This document shows, piece by piece, positions 16,230 to 24,405 of a DNA stretch of 64,000 nucleotides. The stretch's first letter is position 1. Each line of letters opens with the position of its first letter. Under the pieces are notes generated by a model. That model was not told the origin of the DNA, ran no database searches, and was given only the letters and a program-made list of their open reading frames with translations. The DNA is from CAZIMM01 sp964540415. GTDB lineage: Bacteria > Bacillota > Clostridia > Oscillospirales > Acutalibacteraceae. The DNA lies in contig CAZIMM010000001.1 of the NCBI GenBank assembly GCA_964540415.1, positions 106,087 through 170,086 on the forward strand, read 5' to 3'. Both the position numbers and the translations under genes were made by a program.

Positions 16230-17063
16230 TTACTTGCCGTTGCGGCGCTTGACAATAAGCTTGTCTGACGCTTTCTTGTGAGCTCTGGTCTTCAGACCGA
16301 GCGCCGGCTTGCCCCACGGAGTGACCGGGCCGGGACGACCGATGGGCGATTTGCCCTCGCCGCCGCCGTGCGGGTGATCACAGGGGTTCATAACGGAGCC
16401 TCTGACTGTCGGACGCCAGCCCATGTTGCGTGTTCTGCCGGCCTTGCCGAGCTTCACGTTTTCATGGTCAAGATTTCCGACCTGACCTATTGTCGCCATG
16501 CATGACGACGAAACGTTGCGCAGCTCGCCCGACGGCAGACGAAGCAGGGCGTATGCCCCTTCCTTTGCCATGAGCTGTGCGGCGTTGCCGGCTGCTCTTG
16601 CGAGCTGTCCGCCTCTGCCGGGATAAAGCTCAACGTTGTGGATGATTGTGCCCACGGGAATGTTGACAAGCGGAAGTGCGTTGCCCGCCTTGATGTCAGC
16701 CGTTTCGCCGGAAACAACAGTGTCGCCGACCTTCAGCTCTGACGGAGCGAGGATGTATCTGCACTCGCCGTCCGCATACTCAAGCAGTGCGATGTGAGCA
16801 GAACGGTTGGGGTCGTATTCAATGGAAGCGACCGTCGCCTCGACGTCTGCCTTGTCTCTCTTGAAGTCAATGATGCGGTACTTTCTGCGGTTTCCGCCGC
16901 CCCTGTGGCGAACGGTGATTCTGCCGTAGTTGTTGCGGCCGGACTTCTTGTTGAGCGGTTCGAGAAGGCTTCTCTTCGGCTCAACCTTTGAAAGCCCGGA
17001 GTAATCTGTAACCGACATGTTACGTCTTGCGTTTGTTGTCGGGTTATAGACCTTTATCGACAT
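16230..17063 (-). CDS. rplB: 50S ribosomal protein L2
   Basis: A protein of 277 residues counted from MSIKVYNPTTNARRNMSV, the usual L2 length. GGGAGAG lies nine bases before this ATG; a GTG three codons upstream is a less likely start. The segment RGSVMNPCDHPHGGGEGKSPIGR near the end (seen in parts) includes the conserved His needed for peptidyl transferase function. L2 helps join the subunits. Confidence 0.98.
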   Translation of the reverse strand: MSIKVYNPTTNARRNMSVTDYSGLSKVEPKRSLLEPLNKKSGRNNYGRITVRHRGGGNRRKYRIIDFKRDKADVEATVASIEYDPNRSAHIALLEYADGECRYILAPSELKVGDTVVSGETADIKAGNALPLVNIPVGTIIHNVELYPGRGGQLARAAGNAAQLMAKEGAYALLRLPSGELRNVSSSCMATIGQVGNLDHENVKLGKAGRTRNMGWRPTVRGSVMNPCDHPHGGGEGKSPIGRPGPVTPWGKPALGLKTRAHKKASDKLIVKRRNGK

Positions 17064-17135
17064 AACTTTCACTCTCCCTAAAGCGGCTTTGCGGAGTGTC
17101 GTGCTCCATACCTTACCGCCGGATTATTTGATTGA

Positions 17136-17432
17136 TTACATTAAGCCGTCAAAGAATTCGATTGTTTTTGAACTCTCTGTCAAGGTGATAACAGCCTTTT
17201 TCCACGCTGAGGTGTAGCCCTCGTAGCGGCCGTATCTGCGGAGCTTTCCGCGGCAGTTGACGGTGTTGACGCTTTCAACCTGAACTCCGAAAAGCTTTTC
17301 GCAAGCCTTTTTGATTTCGATTTTGTTTGCGTCCTTGGCGACTTCAAAGGTGTACTTCCTCATCGCCGTTCCGTCCATGCTTTCTTCTGTGATGATCGGG
17401 CGGATAATAATATCCTGTGCTGCCTTGCTCAT
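17136..17432 (-). CDS. rplW: 50S ribosomal protein L23
   Basis: A protein of 98 residues counted from MSKAAQDIIIRPIITEES. This ATG overlaps the rplD stop by four bases (ATGA), which points to coupled translation and rules out the longer upstream frame. The segment FEVAKDANKIEIKKACEKLFGV is typical of L23. L23 is at the tunnel exit and docks SRP and trigger factor. A 72-base gap follows before rplB. Confidence 0.97.
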   Translation of the reverse strand: MSKAAQDIIIRPIITEESMDGTAMRKYTFEVAKDANKIEIKKACEKLFGVQVESVNTVNCRGKLRRYGRYEGYTSAWKKAVITLTESSKTIEFFDGLM

Positions 17433-18052
17433 GCGTACACCTCCTCGATCTTCGCAACGGCATCCTTGAGCACGAGCATTGTGTCGCAATTGAGGATGTC
17501 ATAAACATTCAGTGTGTTCACAAGCGTAACCTTGACGCCTGCGATGTTGCGTGCGCTTCTGTAGATCACGTCATCCTTCTCGGGGAGAACGATAAGTGTC
17601 TTTTTGCCGGTTTCGAGTGCGTTGAGAACCTTGACAACTTCCTTTGTCTTGATAGCCTCAAGCTTGAAGCTGTCGAGGACCGTAAGCTCACCCTCGGAAA
17701 CCTTTGAGGACAGAGCGGACTTCATTGCAAGCCTTCTGACCTTCTTGTTGATTGAGAAGCCGTATTCGCGAGGCTTGGGACCGTGGGAGATACCGCCGTG
17801 ATACCACTGCGGAGACCTTGTGGAGCCCTGCCTTGCACGACCGGAGCCCTTCTGTTTCCAGGGCTTCCTGCCGCCGCCGCTGACCTGGCCGCGCGTGAGA
17901 GTAGACTGAGTACCCTGACGCTGATTTGCCAGATAGTTGACAACTACGAGATGCATAGCCGACACGTTCGGCTCAATGGCAAAAATGCTCTCTGCAAGCT
18001 CGATATCGGAAACCTTGTTTCCGCTGACATCAAATACTGATACGTTAGGCAT
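17429..18052 (-). CDS. rplD: 50S ribosomal protein L4
   Basis: A protein of 207 residues. The segments NQRQGTQSTLTRGQVSGGGRKPWKQKGSGRARQGS (seen in parts) form the extended loop that lines the exit tunnel. In E. coli L4 also represses the S10 operon through its leader RNA. Whether that applies here is unknown, although a leader of about 290 bases exists before rpsJ. AGGAGAG precedes the ATG. Confidence 0.98.
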   Translation of the reverse strand: MPNVSVFDVSGNKVSDIELAESIFAIEPNVSAMHLVVVNYLANQRQGTQSTLTRGQVSGGGRKPWKQKGSGRARQGSTRSPQWYHGGISHGPKPREYGFSINKKVRRLAMKSALSSKVSEGELTVLDSFKLEAIKTKEVVKVLNALETGKKTLIVLPEKDDVIYRSARNIAGVKVTLVNTLNVYDILNCDTMLVLKDAVAKIEEVYA

Positions 18053-18071
18053 TTAGTTCAACTCTCCTTTC

Positions 18072-18707
18072 TTATGCTTTCTTGACGCTGTCCTTAATCA
18101 TCACGATGCTGCCCTTGGGGCCGGGGATTGCGCCCTTGATTGCGATGAGGTTGTTTTCAGCGTCAACTTTAACAACTGTGAGATTCTGCACGGTTACGCG
18201 CTCGCTGCCGAGATGACCGGCGAGCTTCTTTCCCTTGTAAACCCTTGAGGGATCGCTGCACGCGCCGAGTGAGCCGGCGTGTCTTGCGACGGGACCTGTG
18301 CCGTGTGATTCCTTGAGCCTTGAGAAGTTCCATCTCTTGATGGCTCCTGCGGTTCCCTTGCCCTTGCTTGTGCCGACAACGTCAACCGACTCGCCGACCT
18401 CGAAAACGTCAGCCTTGAGGATTTCGCCGATGTTCAGAGCTGAGCAATCGTCAAGCTTGAACTCGCGCAGAACCTTTTTGGGGGCAACGTCTGCTTTTTC
18501 AAAGTGCTTCTTGAGGGGCTTGGTAACCTTCTGTGCTTTCATGTCCTGAAAGCCGATCTGGACGGCCTCATAACCGTCTTTTTCCGCGGTCTTCTTGAAA
18601 ACCACGGGGCACGGACCTGCTTCAACTACTGTTACGGGGATGACCTTTCCCTTTTCGTTGAAGATTTGGGTCATGCCGATTTTTTTGCCGATTAGACCCT
18701 TTTTCAT
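18072..18707 (-). CDS. rplC: 50S ribosomal protein L3
   Basis: A protein of 211 residues that begins MKKGLIGKKIGMTQIFNEKGK. The conserved FSRLKESHGTGPVARHAGSLGACSDPSRV segment (seen in parts) is the finger that reaches the peptidyl transferase centre. It follows rpsJ by 78 bases. AAGGAGGAAA precedes the ATG. Confidence 0.98.
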   Translation of the reverse strand: MKKGLIGKKIGMTQIFNEKGKVIPVTVVEAGPCPVVFKKTAEKDGYEAVQIGFQDMKAQKVTKPLKKHFEKADVAPKKVLREFKLDDCSALNIGEILKADVFEVGESVDVVGTSKGKGTAGAIKRWNFSRLKESHGTGPVARHAGSLGACSDPSRVYKGKKLAGHLGSERVTVQNLTVVKVDAENNLIAIKGAIPGPKGSIVMIKDSVKKA

Positions 18708-18785
18708 GCGTATATTTCCTCCTTACAGGTTATTGGTTAGCGCATAATAATTTTTGTATGCGCCAACGTGACCAGTGGGCGCGAA

Positions 18786-19097
18786 TCAGAGCTTGATCTC
18801 GATTTCGACGCCTGCCGGAAGCTCAAGACTTGTCAGTGCCTCAACGGTCTTGTTTGAGGGTCTGATAATGTCGATAAGCCTTTTGTGTGTGCGCTGCTCA
18901 AACTGCTCGCGGGAATCCTTGTACTTGTGAACAGCACGAAGGACCGTTACGATCTCCTTCTCCGTGGGGAGCGGGACCGGACCGGACACCTGAGCGTTTG
19001 TGCGCCTTGCTGTTGCTACAATCTGCTCCGCAGCCTTGTCAACCTGGCTGTGGTCGTAGCTCTTGAGTCTGATGCGGATTTTGTTCTTGACTGCCAT
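18786..19097 (-). CDS. rpsJ: 30S ribosomal protein S10
   Basis: A protein of 103 residues counted from MAVKNKIRIRLKSYDHSQVDK. AGGAGGCG lies directly upstream of this ATG. The frame happens to stay open for a further 86 codons upstream, but that stretch has no family similarity and S10 proteins start here. S10 is in the 30S head and also acts with NusB in antitermination. It is the first gene of the 32-gene cluster. Confidence 0.97.
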   Translation of the reverse strand: MAVKNKIRIRLKSYDHSQVDKAAEQIVATARRTNAQVSGPVPLPTEKEIVTVLRAVHKYKDSREQFEQRTHKRLIDIIRPSNKTVEALTSLELPAGVEIEIKL

Positions 19098-19398
19098 TGT
19101 TACGCCTCCTGATTTTTTTGCGGGCGCCGCTTTTTTCCACACCGTGCCGGGCGTTTCCACCCTTCGCATTTTTATACCGGAAACTGCTGTTGGCATTTCC
19201 GGCATTGGTGCTTCGACCCACAGGTCAAAAAGCGCACAATCACCCGAGCGGTGCGAAAATCGCCCCGTTTTGAGTGACATTGTAATCTGCCGCCCAATTT
19301 CAAATTGGACATACTCCGTGAAAATTCCCTGCCTCTGAGGGCAGCCACCTCTCACATCAACGCATATCTGCGCATTATCTCACATAACACGCTCGGAT
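19098..19398 (-). promoter_or_regulatory. Leader of the S10-spc-alpha cluster
   Basis: About 290 bases lie between the predicted transcription start and rpsJ. On the minus strand there is a 7-bp stem CCGGAAA/TTTCCGG, then a small hairpin GGGTG-GAAA-CGCCC with a GNRA-type loop, then a GCGG/CCGC hairpin just before the ribosome-binding site. The structures suggest a regulatory leader. I cannot match it to a known ribosomal-protein binding motif. Confidence 0.45.
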
Positions 19399-19427
19399 AT
19401 AATATCACAGTTCAAGATGAAATGCAA
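19399..19427 (-). promoter_or_regulatory. Predicted promoter of the ribosomal cluster
   Basis: On the minus strand TTGCAT (-35) and TATTAT (-10) are 17 bases apart, with an extended -10 TG motif (TGATATTAT). Confidence 0.65.
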
Positions 19428-19624
19428 GCTTTTTTTTGGATTTTTTCGCTCTGCAGCGCAATTTTCACGGTTATTTTTTCAGAATATGGCTTGAAGCGTC
19501 AAGCATGTCCATATATTGTGGTTTGCACCGCGTCAGGAGTGTAATAGAATGTAAATAATATATAGGAATACAGCGGTACACAGCAGTGCAGGGGGCAAAA
19601 ATGCTCTTTTCCCGGAAATCGGCG
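19428..19624. other. Intergenic region between spoVT terminator and the ribosomal promoter
   Basis: AT-rich and without a recognised gene. A near match to the Bacillus Noc site (TTTTCCCGGAAAT, one G short) lies around 19606-19619 but is probably chance. Confidence 0.4.
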
Positions 19625-19673
19625 CAAAAAAATCGCTGTAACCGCGCCGACGAACGGTTATAACGATTTTTTC
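19625..19673 (-). terminator. Terminator of spoVT
   Basis: On the minus strand a long stem, AAAATCGTTATAACCG against CGGTTACAGCGATTTT, with a GC-rich loop is followed by TTT. It starts about 25 bases after the spoVT stop codon. Confidence 0.85.
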
Positions 19674-19697
19674 CTTAATTATCTATCGCAGTCCGGA

Positions 19698-20234
19698 TTA
19701 CTCCTCCATCTGCCGTCCGAGGAATGAGGCGGCAACCTGCACGAGCTTGATTTCAGTTTGTGACGGCTTTTGCTGCTGCTCGCCCATGAGCAAAACAACC
19801 GCGCCGGAAACGTCGCCTGCTCCGATAATCGGAAAGGCAATTGACGCGCGGAACTGCATCCCGTCAAGAGGTTCGAGCACTTCGCCCTCTGTTCCCGTGA
19901 AGCTTGCACGCTTTTCAATCAGCTCCTCAAGCTCACTGCTTATTGACTTTTCCATAACCTCTTTTTTCGAAATGCCTGCGGCTGCAATCACTCTGTCGCG
20001 GTCGCAAATCAGAACCGGCATATTCGTGCCCCTGTGCAGCACCTCGGCATACTGACCCGTTATCGGAGACAGCTCACCGATGGGCGAATATTTTTTGAAT
20101 ATCACTTCACCGTCCGCAGCAGTGTAAATCTCCAGCGGATCACCCTCGCGGATGCGCATGGTTCTTCTGATTTCTTTCGGTATGACAACACGACCGAGGT
20201 CGTCAATTCGTCTGACAATTCCTGTTGCTTTCAT
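19698..20234 (-). CDS. spoVT: Stage V sporulation protein T (AbrB-family transcription regulator)
   Basis: A protein of 178 residues. The N-terminal swapped-hairpin AbrB domain (residues 1-50: MKATGIVRRIDDLGRVVIPKEI) binds DNA. The C-terminal part (about 55-178) is the GAF-like domain typical of SpoVT. In Bacillus SpoVT tunes forespore gene expression and spore resistance, so this gene argues that the organism can form spores. It stands alone between its own promoter and terminator. GGAGGAAAT precedes the ATG. The upstream promoter resembles a sigma-G type more than a vegetative one. Confidence 0.95.
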   Translation of the reverse strand: MKATGIVRRIDDLGRVVIPKEIRRTMRIREGDPLEIYTAADGEVIFKKYSPIGELSPITGQYAEVLHRGTNMPVLICDRDRVIAAAGISKKEVMEKSISSELEELIEKRASFTGTEGEVLEPLDGMQFRASIAFPIIGAGDVSGAVVLLMGEQQQKPSQTEIKLVQVAASFLGRQMEE

Positions 20235-20268
20235 CTAATTTCCTCCGTTTGTATTTTGTGTTCGGAGT

Positions 20269-20297
20269 TATTATCTGTAAGCGCAAGAAATATATTC
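20269..20297 (-). promoter_or_regulatory. Possible sporulation-type (sigma-G/F-like) promoter of spoVT
   Basis: On the minus strand GAATA and GATAATA are 17 bases apart, close to the Bacillus sigma-G pattern (GMATR, about 18, CATWMTA). The nearby TTGACA has no partner at the right distance. This is a pattern match only. Confidence 0.35.
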
Positions 20298-20520
20298 AGC
20301 TCTTTCCACTGCAAAAATTGTCAATTTTTGTGAACATTTTTTGCCCGTCGAGCGTGCTTCTCTGTGGGAAATTTTTCAAGAAACAAAGAGTTTTTTGTGT
20401 TTTAAAGCGGGTTGCCGCGTGGCTGCCCGGCTCATTGCTCCGGAGGCAAAAGTTCCGGATGAACAGAGTCGACAGTTTTGGACATCTCTCTTTTCATCTC
20501 TCTTTTCGTAGGAGTTATTC

Positions 20521-20549
20521 TTGAAAATTCAATTATGATATGTTATTAT
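20521..20549 (+). promoter_or_regulatory. Predicted promoter of the secreted NlpC/P60-like protein
   Basis: TTGAAA and TATTAT are 17 bases apart, with TG one base before the -10. The -10 box overlaps the ATG at 20548, which therefore cannot be the translation start. Confidence 0.7.
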
Positions 20550-20583
20550 GTTCTATATAAACGGAGATAAACGAGGAAGAACA

Positions 20584-21240
20584 TTGAAACATTTTTCAAA
20601 ACTCATCGCTTTTGTGCTTGCAATCGTGTTGGCTTTTTCGCTCACCCCTGTTGCTTTCGCAGGCAAAGCATCGTCCGCAGACAACAGCGAAAATGTCGTT
20701 GCGACAGTTTCACTCTGCTCGTGCATCTATACCTTTCCCGTTTCCGGTCACACCTGGATTTATGTGGAAAATCTGTCCGATAAGATTCAGAGAGTCGGCT
20801 TATATGATGTGCCGGTTGATCAGGGTGTTTCCATCGGTTCATTTTCCTTCTCCGTCTCCGACGGCTGGGGACTGTACTACAATCTGGAAGCCTACCGCGA
20901 AAACAGGGACAACAACGCGGGCAATCACTGGGTTGTCACAAAGGGGCTGACGCAAAGCGAGCTTGACGACCTGAGTGACTACATTGCACATTATTTGAAC
21001 TATTGGGACTTGTATTTCAACTGCGCTTTTTTCTCGTTTTCAACCTGGAATCACGTCTCACACAACCTGCTGATTCCGCTTGTCATTCCCGCAATTTCGC
21101 AGCTCGAGGTAATTATGGCAGGCGCAAAAAAGGGAACAATGAAAATGTACTGTCCGAGCAAGGATCAGATTTTCCGTCAGTCCGACTCCGGCTCCTCCGC
21201 ACAGCTTGTCCCCGTGAGCGAAAAAACTCTCAACTCCTGA
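20584..21240 (+). CDS. Secreted protein, possibly a circularly permuted NlpC/P60 (papain-like) fold
   Basis: A protein of about 218 residues that starts at TTG 20584, with GAGGAAG upstream. The upstream ATG lies inside the promoter. A clear signal peptide (residues 1-26, ending VAFA) precedes the mature part. A His in GHTWIYVEN (about residue 56) and a Cys in YFNCAFFSFSTWN (about residue 147) occur in the order and context seen in circularly permuted NlpC/P60 enzymes, where His comes before Cys. If so, it may be an extracellular amidase or hydrolase. The family call is by motif only; overall I do not recognise the protein. It is a single gene with its own promoter and terminator. Confidence 0.6.
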   Translation: MKHFSKLIAFVLAIVLAFSLTPVAFAGKASSADNSENVVATVSLCSCIYTFPVSGHTWIYVENLSDKIQRVGLYDVPVDQGVSIGSFSFSVSDGWGLYYNLEAYRENRDNNAGNHWVVTKGLTQSELDDLSDYIAHYLNYWDLYFNCAFFSFSTWNHVSHNLLIPLVIPAISQLEVIMAGAKKGTMKMYCPSKDQIFRQSDSGSSAQLVPVSEKTLNS

Positions 21241-21276
21241 TTGCGTCAAAGGGACTGTACATTTCGACAAAATAAT

Positions 21277-21321
21277 GGGACTGTCGTGACTTTAAAAGTC
21301 TGCGGCAGTCCCTGCATTTTT
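21277..21321 (+). terminator. Terminator of the secreted NlpC/P60-like gene
   Basis: GGGACTGTCG pairs with CGGCAGTCCC, with an inner GACTT/AAGTC stem, followed by TGCATTTTT. Confidence 0.8.
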
Positions 21322-21348
21322 CACCTATTGCGTTCTCAACCTGCAGCG

Positions 21349-22419
21349 TCAGTCAATGGTCATTTCCCTGTGCGCCTCGGAGGAATCGTAAATCGCCTGC
21401 ATAATTTTTGAAGTTGCGACCGCGTTTGAAATATCATTCCTGTTGCGAACGCCGCGCTTGACGCACTCAACAAAGTCGCAGACCTCGTCGTGATGAATTC
21501 CGTTTGAGTTGAAGGTGGGAACTGTTTCGGTCAGCATACCGTTCTTGACAGAATAGAGCACAAAGCTTTCGCCGTACTCCAGCCTGACTCCGCCCTTGTC
21601 GCCCATAAAATCAATGAAAGTGTCGCTGACACCGATGTTCTGCGCCCACGCACCGGTGAAGCTGATTACGGGACCGTCCGTTCTGACGATGCCGGTGACG
21701 GAATCATCAACATCGTAGGTTCCGTTTTCAACATCGGAGGTGTCCTTCGCCCACATACCGGTGTATGTGTAATCCTTCATGTTCACACCGAGCTTGCAGA
21801 ATGCCTCGCCGCTTGCCGTCAGTGGCTTCGGCTCGGAGCAGCAATACATAATCAGGTCAATGTAATGCACGCCCCAGTCAATCAGAGAACCGCCGCCGGA
21901 AACTGCCTTTTTGGTGAAATCTCCGCCGAGGCCGGGAATTGACCTGTGCGCCCTGAAGCTTGCATAGACATGGTAAACCTCGCCCAGCTCGCCGTCGTCA
22001 ATGAGCTGCTTAATTTTGTTGACGGCGTTGCTGTACCTGTTGCAGACGCCGATTGAAAGAATGCGTCCGGTTTCGTATGACACCTTCTGCATTTCGAGCG
22101 CCTCGGAGAGTATCCTTGCCGCGGGCTTTTCGCAGAGAACGTCCTTGCCGTGCTTCATGAAATCAATCGAAATCACCGAGTGCATATCATTGTGGGTGCA
22201 CACGGAAACGGAATCGAGCTCCGGGTCGTCGAGAATCTCATGATAATCGTAAACCGCCCTGCCGCAGCCGTACTTCTTAACAGCGGCATCCGCCCTTTCG
22301 GGGATGATGTCGCAAAACCACTTGATTTCGCAGTTCGGGGAATCGAGATAAGCCGGAATATGCGCCGAATTCGCAATGCAGCCACAGCCGATAACCGCAA
22401 CATTTATTTTTTCTTTCAT
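21349..22419 (-). CDS. Gfo/Idh/MocA-family NAD(P)-dependent oxidoreductase
   Basis: A protein of 356 residues. The Rossmann fold begins KINVAVIGCGCIANSAHIPAY, and the conserved CEKPAA segment carries the catalytic-site Lys of the family. A GGGSLIDWGVHYIDL segment in the C-terminal domain fits sugar or inositol dehydrogenases. The substrate cannot be told. The chosen ATG has no ribosome-binding site and sits directly on the T-tract of a hairpin that follows pckA. A TTG 20 codons upstream is possible but also lacks a good site. It lies downstream of pckA on the same strand. Confidence 0.85.
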   Translation of the reverse strand: MKEKINVAVIGCGCIANSAHIPAYLDSPNCEIKWFCDIIPERADAAVKKYGCGRAVYDYHEILDDPELDSVSVCTHNDMHSVISIDFMKHGKDVLCEKPAARILSEALEMQKVSYETGRILSIGVCNRYSNAVNKIKQLIDDGELGEVYHVYASFRAHRSIPGLGGDFTKKAVSGGGSLIDWGVHYIDLIMYCCSEPKPLTASGEAFCKLGVNMKDYTYTGMWAKDTSDVENGTYDVDDSVTGIVRTDGPVISFTGAWAQNIGVSDTFIDFMGDKGGVRLEYGESFVLYSVKNGMLTETVPTFNSNGIHHDEVCDFVECVKRGVRNRNDISNAVATSKIMQAIYDSSEAHREMTID

Positions 22420-22423
22420 AATA

Positions 22424-22468
22424 AAACGCGCGGTACGATGCAGGCGCTTTAACGCCGCGCCGTACCGC
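22424..22468 (-). terminator. Hairpin terminator between pckA and the oxidoreductase gene
   Basis: On the minus strand GCGGTACG pairs with CGTACCGC around an inner GGCG/CGCC stem; GCGTTTTATT follows. The T-tract runs into the start codon of the next gene. Confidence 0.7.
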
Positions 22469-22482
22469 TGACCTTTCAAAAA

Positions 22483-24267
22483 TTATTCGGCAAGCCTTGC
22501 CTTGAGAGCATCAATTTCTTCTCTGAGAACCTCGGGAAGCCTGTCGCCGAACTTGGAGTAGAACTCCTCGATGCCGGCGGTCTCGTTGTTCCAAAGCTCC
22601 TTGTCAACATCGAGCATGGCGGAAAGAGAGTCGAGTGTTACCTCGTCCTCAATGCCCTCGAGATTGATGTCCTCGGGCTTGGGAACATAGCCGATTGCGG
22701 TTTCAACCGCGCCGACCTTACCCTCACAGCGGTCGATAATCCAATCGAGCACGCGAAGATTGTCGCCGAATCCGGGCCACATGAAGTTTCCGTCGTCGTC
22801 CTTACGGAACCAGTTGACGTTGAAAATTTTCGGAGCTTTTTCGGGGTCGAGTCCTGCACCGATGTCAATCCAGTGCTGCCAGTAATCCGCCATGTTGTAG
22901 CCGCAGAAGGGAAGCATCGCCATCGGGTCGCGGCGGACAACGCCCACTGCGCCGGCGGCTGCAGCCGTGGTTTCGGAGGCCATTATCGAGCCGACAAACA
23001 CGCCGTTGTTCCAATCGGTTGACTGGTAAACCAGCGGTGCGAGCTTTGCGCGGCGGCCGCCGAACACAAACGCGGAAACCGGAACGCCCTGCGGATTTTC
23101 AAACTCGGAGCTGATGCACGGGCAGTTGACTGCGGGAGCTGTGAAGCGGCTGTTGGGATGAGCGCCCTTTTCGGTGCTCTCCTTGCCGTTCCAGGGGTTG
23201 CCCTTCCACTCCACGGCGTTTGTCGGCGGGTTCTTGTCGAGACCCTCCCACCAGACCGTGTTGTCGTCAAGGTTGTGCGCGACGTTTGTGAATATTGTGC
23301 CCCTGCGCGTTGAAGCGAGAGCGTTGGGGTTGGATTTTTCATTTGTTCCGGGAGCAACGCCGAAGAAGCCGTTTTCGGGATTGATTGCGTACAGTCTGCC
23401 GTCCGCGCCCTTCCTGATCCAGGAAATATCATCGCCGACACACCACACACGGTAGCCCTTTTTGTAATATCCCTCGGGAGGAATGAGCATGGCAAGATTT
23501 GTTTTGCCGCAGGCCGACGGGAAAGCAGCGCAGATATATTTGATTTCTCCCTTGGGATTCTGAAGCCCGAGGATGAGCATATGCTCTGCCTGCCAGCCCT
23601 CGTTGCGTCCCTGATAAGAGGCGATGCGAAGCGCGAAGCACTTTTTGCCGAGGAGCACGTTTCCGCCGTAACCGGAGTTCACCGAGATGATGGTGTTGTC
23701 CTGCGGGAACTGGCAGATGTAACGCTTTTCTTCATCTATCTGGCACTTGCAGTGCAGGCCGCGCACCCAGTCATCTGAGTCGCCGAGAAAATCGAGAACA
23801 GCCTTGCCGACCCTTGTCATGATTGCCATATTAAGAACAACATAAATTGAATCCGTCAGCTCAATGCCGACCTTTGAAAAGCGTGAGCCGACAGGGCCCA
23901 TTGAATAGGGGATGACATACATTGTTCTGCCCTTGTAGGAATCGCGGGCAATGTCATAAAGCATTTTATATGCTTCGGCGGGATCCATCCAGTTGTTTGT
24001 GGGGCCTGCCTCTTCCTTTGTGGGGGCGCAGATGAAAGTGCGTCCCTCAACTCTTGCAACGTCGTTGACCGCTGTGCGGTGCAGATAGCAATCGGGGAGC
24101 TTTTCCTCGTTGAGCTTTATCATTTCACCTGTTGAGCAAGCCTCGGCTCTGAGCGCCTCAATCTGCTCTTTGCTGCCGTCAATCCAGACGATTTTGTCGG
24201 GCTTGACAAGAGCGACCTTATCCTCAATCCAGGCAAGAACGCTTTTGTTTGCTGTAAGTTTATCCAT
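22483..24267 (-). CDS. pckA: Phosphoenolpyruvate carboxykinase (GTP)
   Basis: A protein of 594 residues, the size of GTP-dependent enzymes. The P-loop-like FPSACGKTNLAM and the later RRDPMAMLPFCGYNMADY segment are typical. The enzyme interconverts oxaloacetate and phosphoenolpyruvate. In fermenting gut bacteria it often works in the carboxylating direction. The start MDKLTANK is chosen because AAAGGAG lies eight bases upstream. A 7-bp hairpin (CAAAGCG/CGCTTTG) lies just 5' of that site. It has its own promoter and a terminator hairpin. Confidence 0.97.
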   Translation of the reverse strand: MDKLTANKSVLAWIEDKVALVKPDKIVWIDGSKEQIEALRAEACSTGEMIKLNEEKLPDCYLHRTAVNDVARVEGRTFICAPTKEEAGPTNNWMDPAEAYKMLYDIARDSYKGRTMYVIPYSMGPVGSRFSKVGIELTDSIYVVLNMAIMTRVGKAVLDFLGDSDDWVRGLHCKCQIDEEKRYICQFPQDNTIISVNSGYGGNVLLGKKCFALRIASYQGRNEGWQAEHMLILGLQNPKGEIKYICAAFPSACGKTNLAMLIPPEGYYKKGYRVWCVGDDISWIRKGADGRLYAINPENGFFGVAPGTNEKSNPNALASTRRGTIFTNVAHNLDDNTVWWEGLDKNPPTNAVEWKGNPWNGKESTEKGAHPNSRFTAPAVNCPCISSEFENPQGVPVSAFVFGGRRAKLAPLVYQSTDWNNGVFVGSIMASETTAAAAGAVGVVRRDPMAMLPFCGYNMADYWQHWIDIGAGLDPEKAPKIFNVNWFRKDDDGNFMWPGFGDNLRVLDWIIDRCEGKVGAVETAIGYVPKPEDINLEGIEDEVTLDSLSAMLDVDKELWNNETAGIEEFYSKFGDRLPEVLREEIDALKARLAE

Positions 24268-24285
24268 ATGAATTTCTCCTTTCGG

Positions 24286-24307
24286 CAAAGCGTCATATTT
24301 CGCTTTG
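24286..24307 (-). promoter_or_regulatory. Hairpin in the 5' leader of pckA
   Basis: On the minus strand CAAAGCG and CGCTTTG form a 7-bp stem with an 8-base loop. The stem ends just before the AAAGGAG ribosome-binding site and could affect initiation. Confidence 0.4.
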
Positions 24308-24318
24308 TTTTCATCACC

Positions 24319-24347
24319 ATTATACAGTATCCGGAAAATTTTTGCAA
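24319..24347 (-). promoter_or_regulatory. Predicted pckA promoter
   Basis: On the minus strand TTGCAA and a perfect TATAAT are 17 bases apart. Confidence 0.75.
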
Positions 24348-24405
24348 TTATTGATCTTCCAAAATTCATGAGGGAAATTCCGCTTTTTTAGGGCAAAAGA
24401 GATAA

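Noticed and set aside
19098..19355. Upstream extension of rpsJ by 86 codons
   Set aside because: S10 starts at MAVKNK, which has a strong AGGAGG; the extension has no S10 similarity.
19606..19619. Noc-binding site
   Set aside because: It lacks one G of the palindrome and stands alone, 36 kb from noc.
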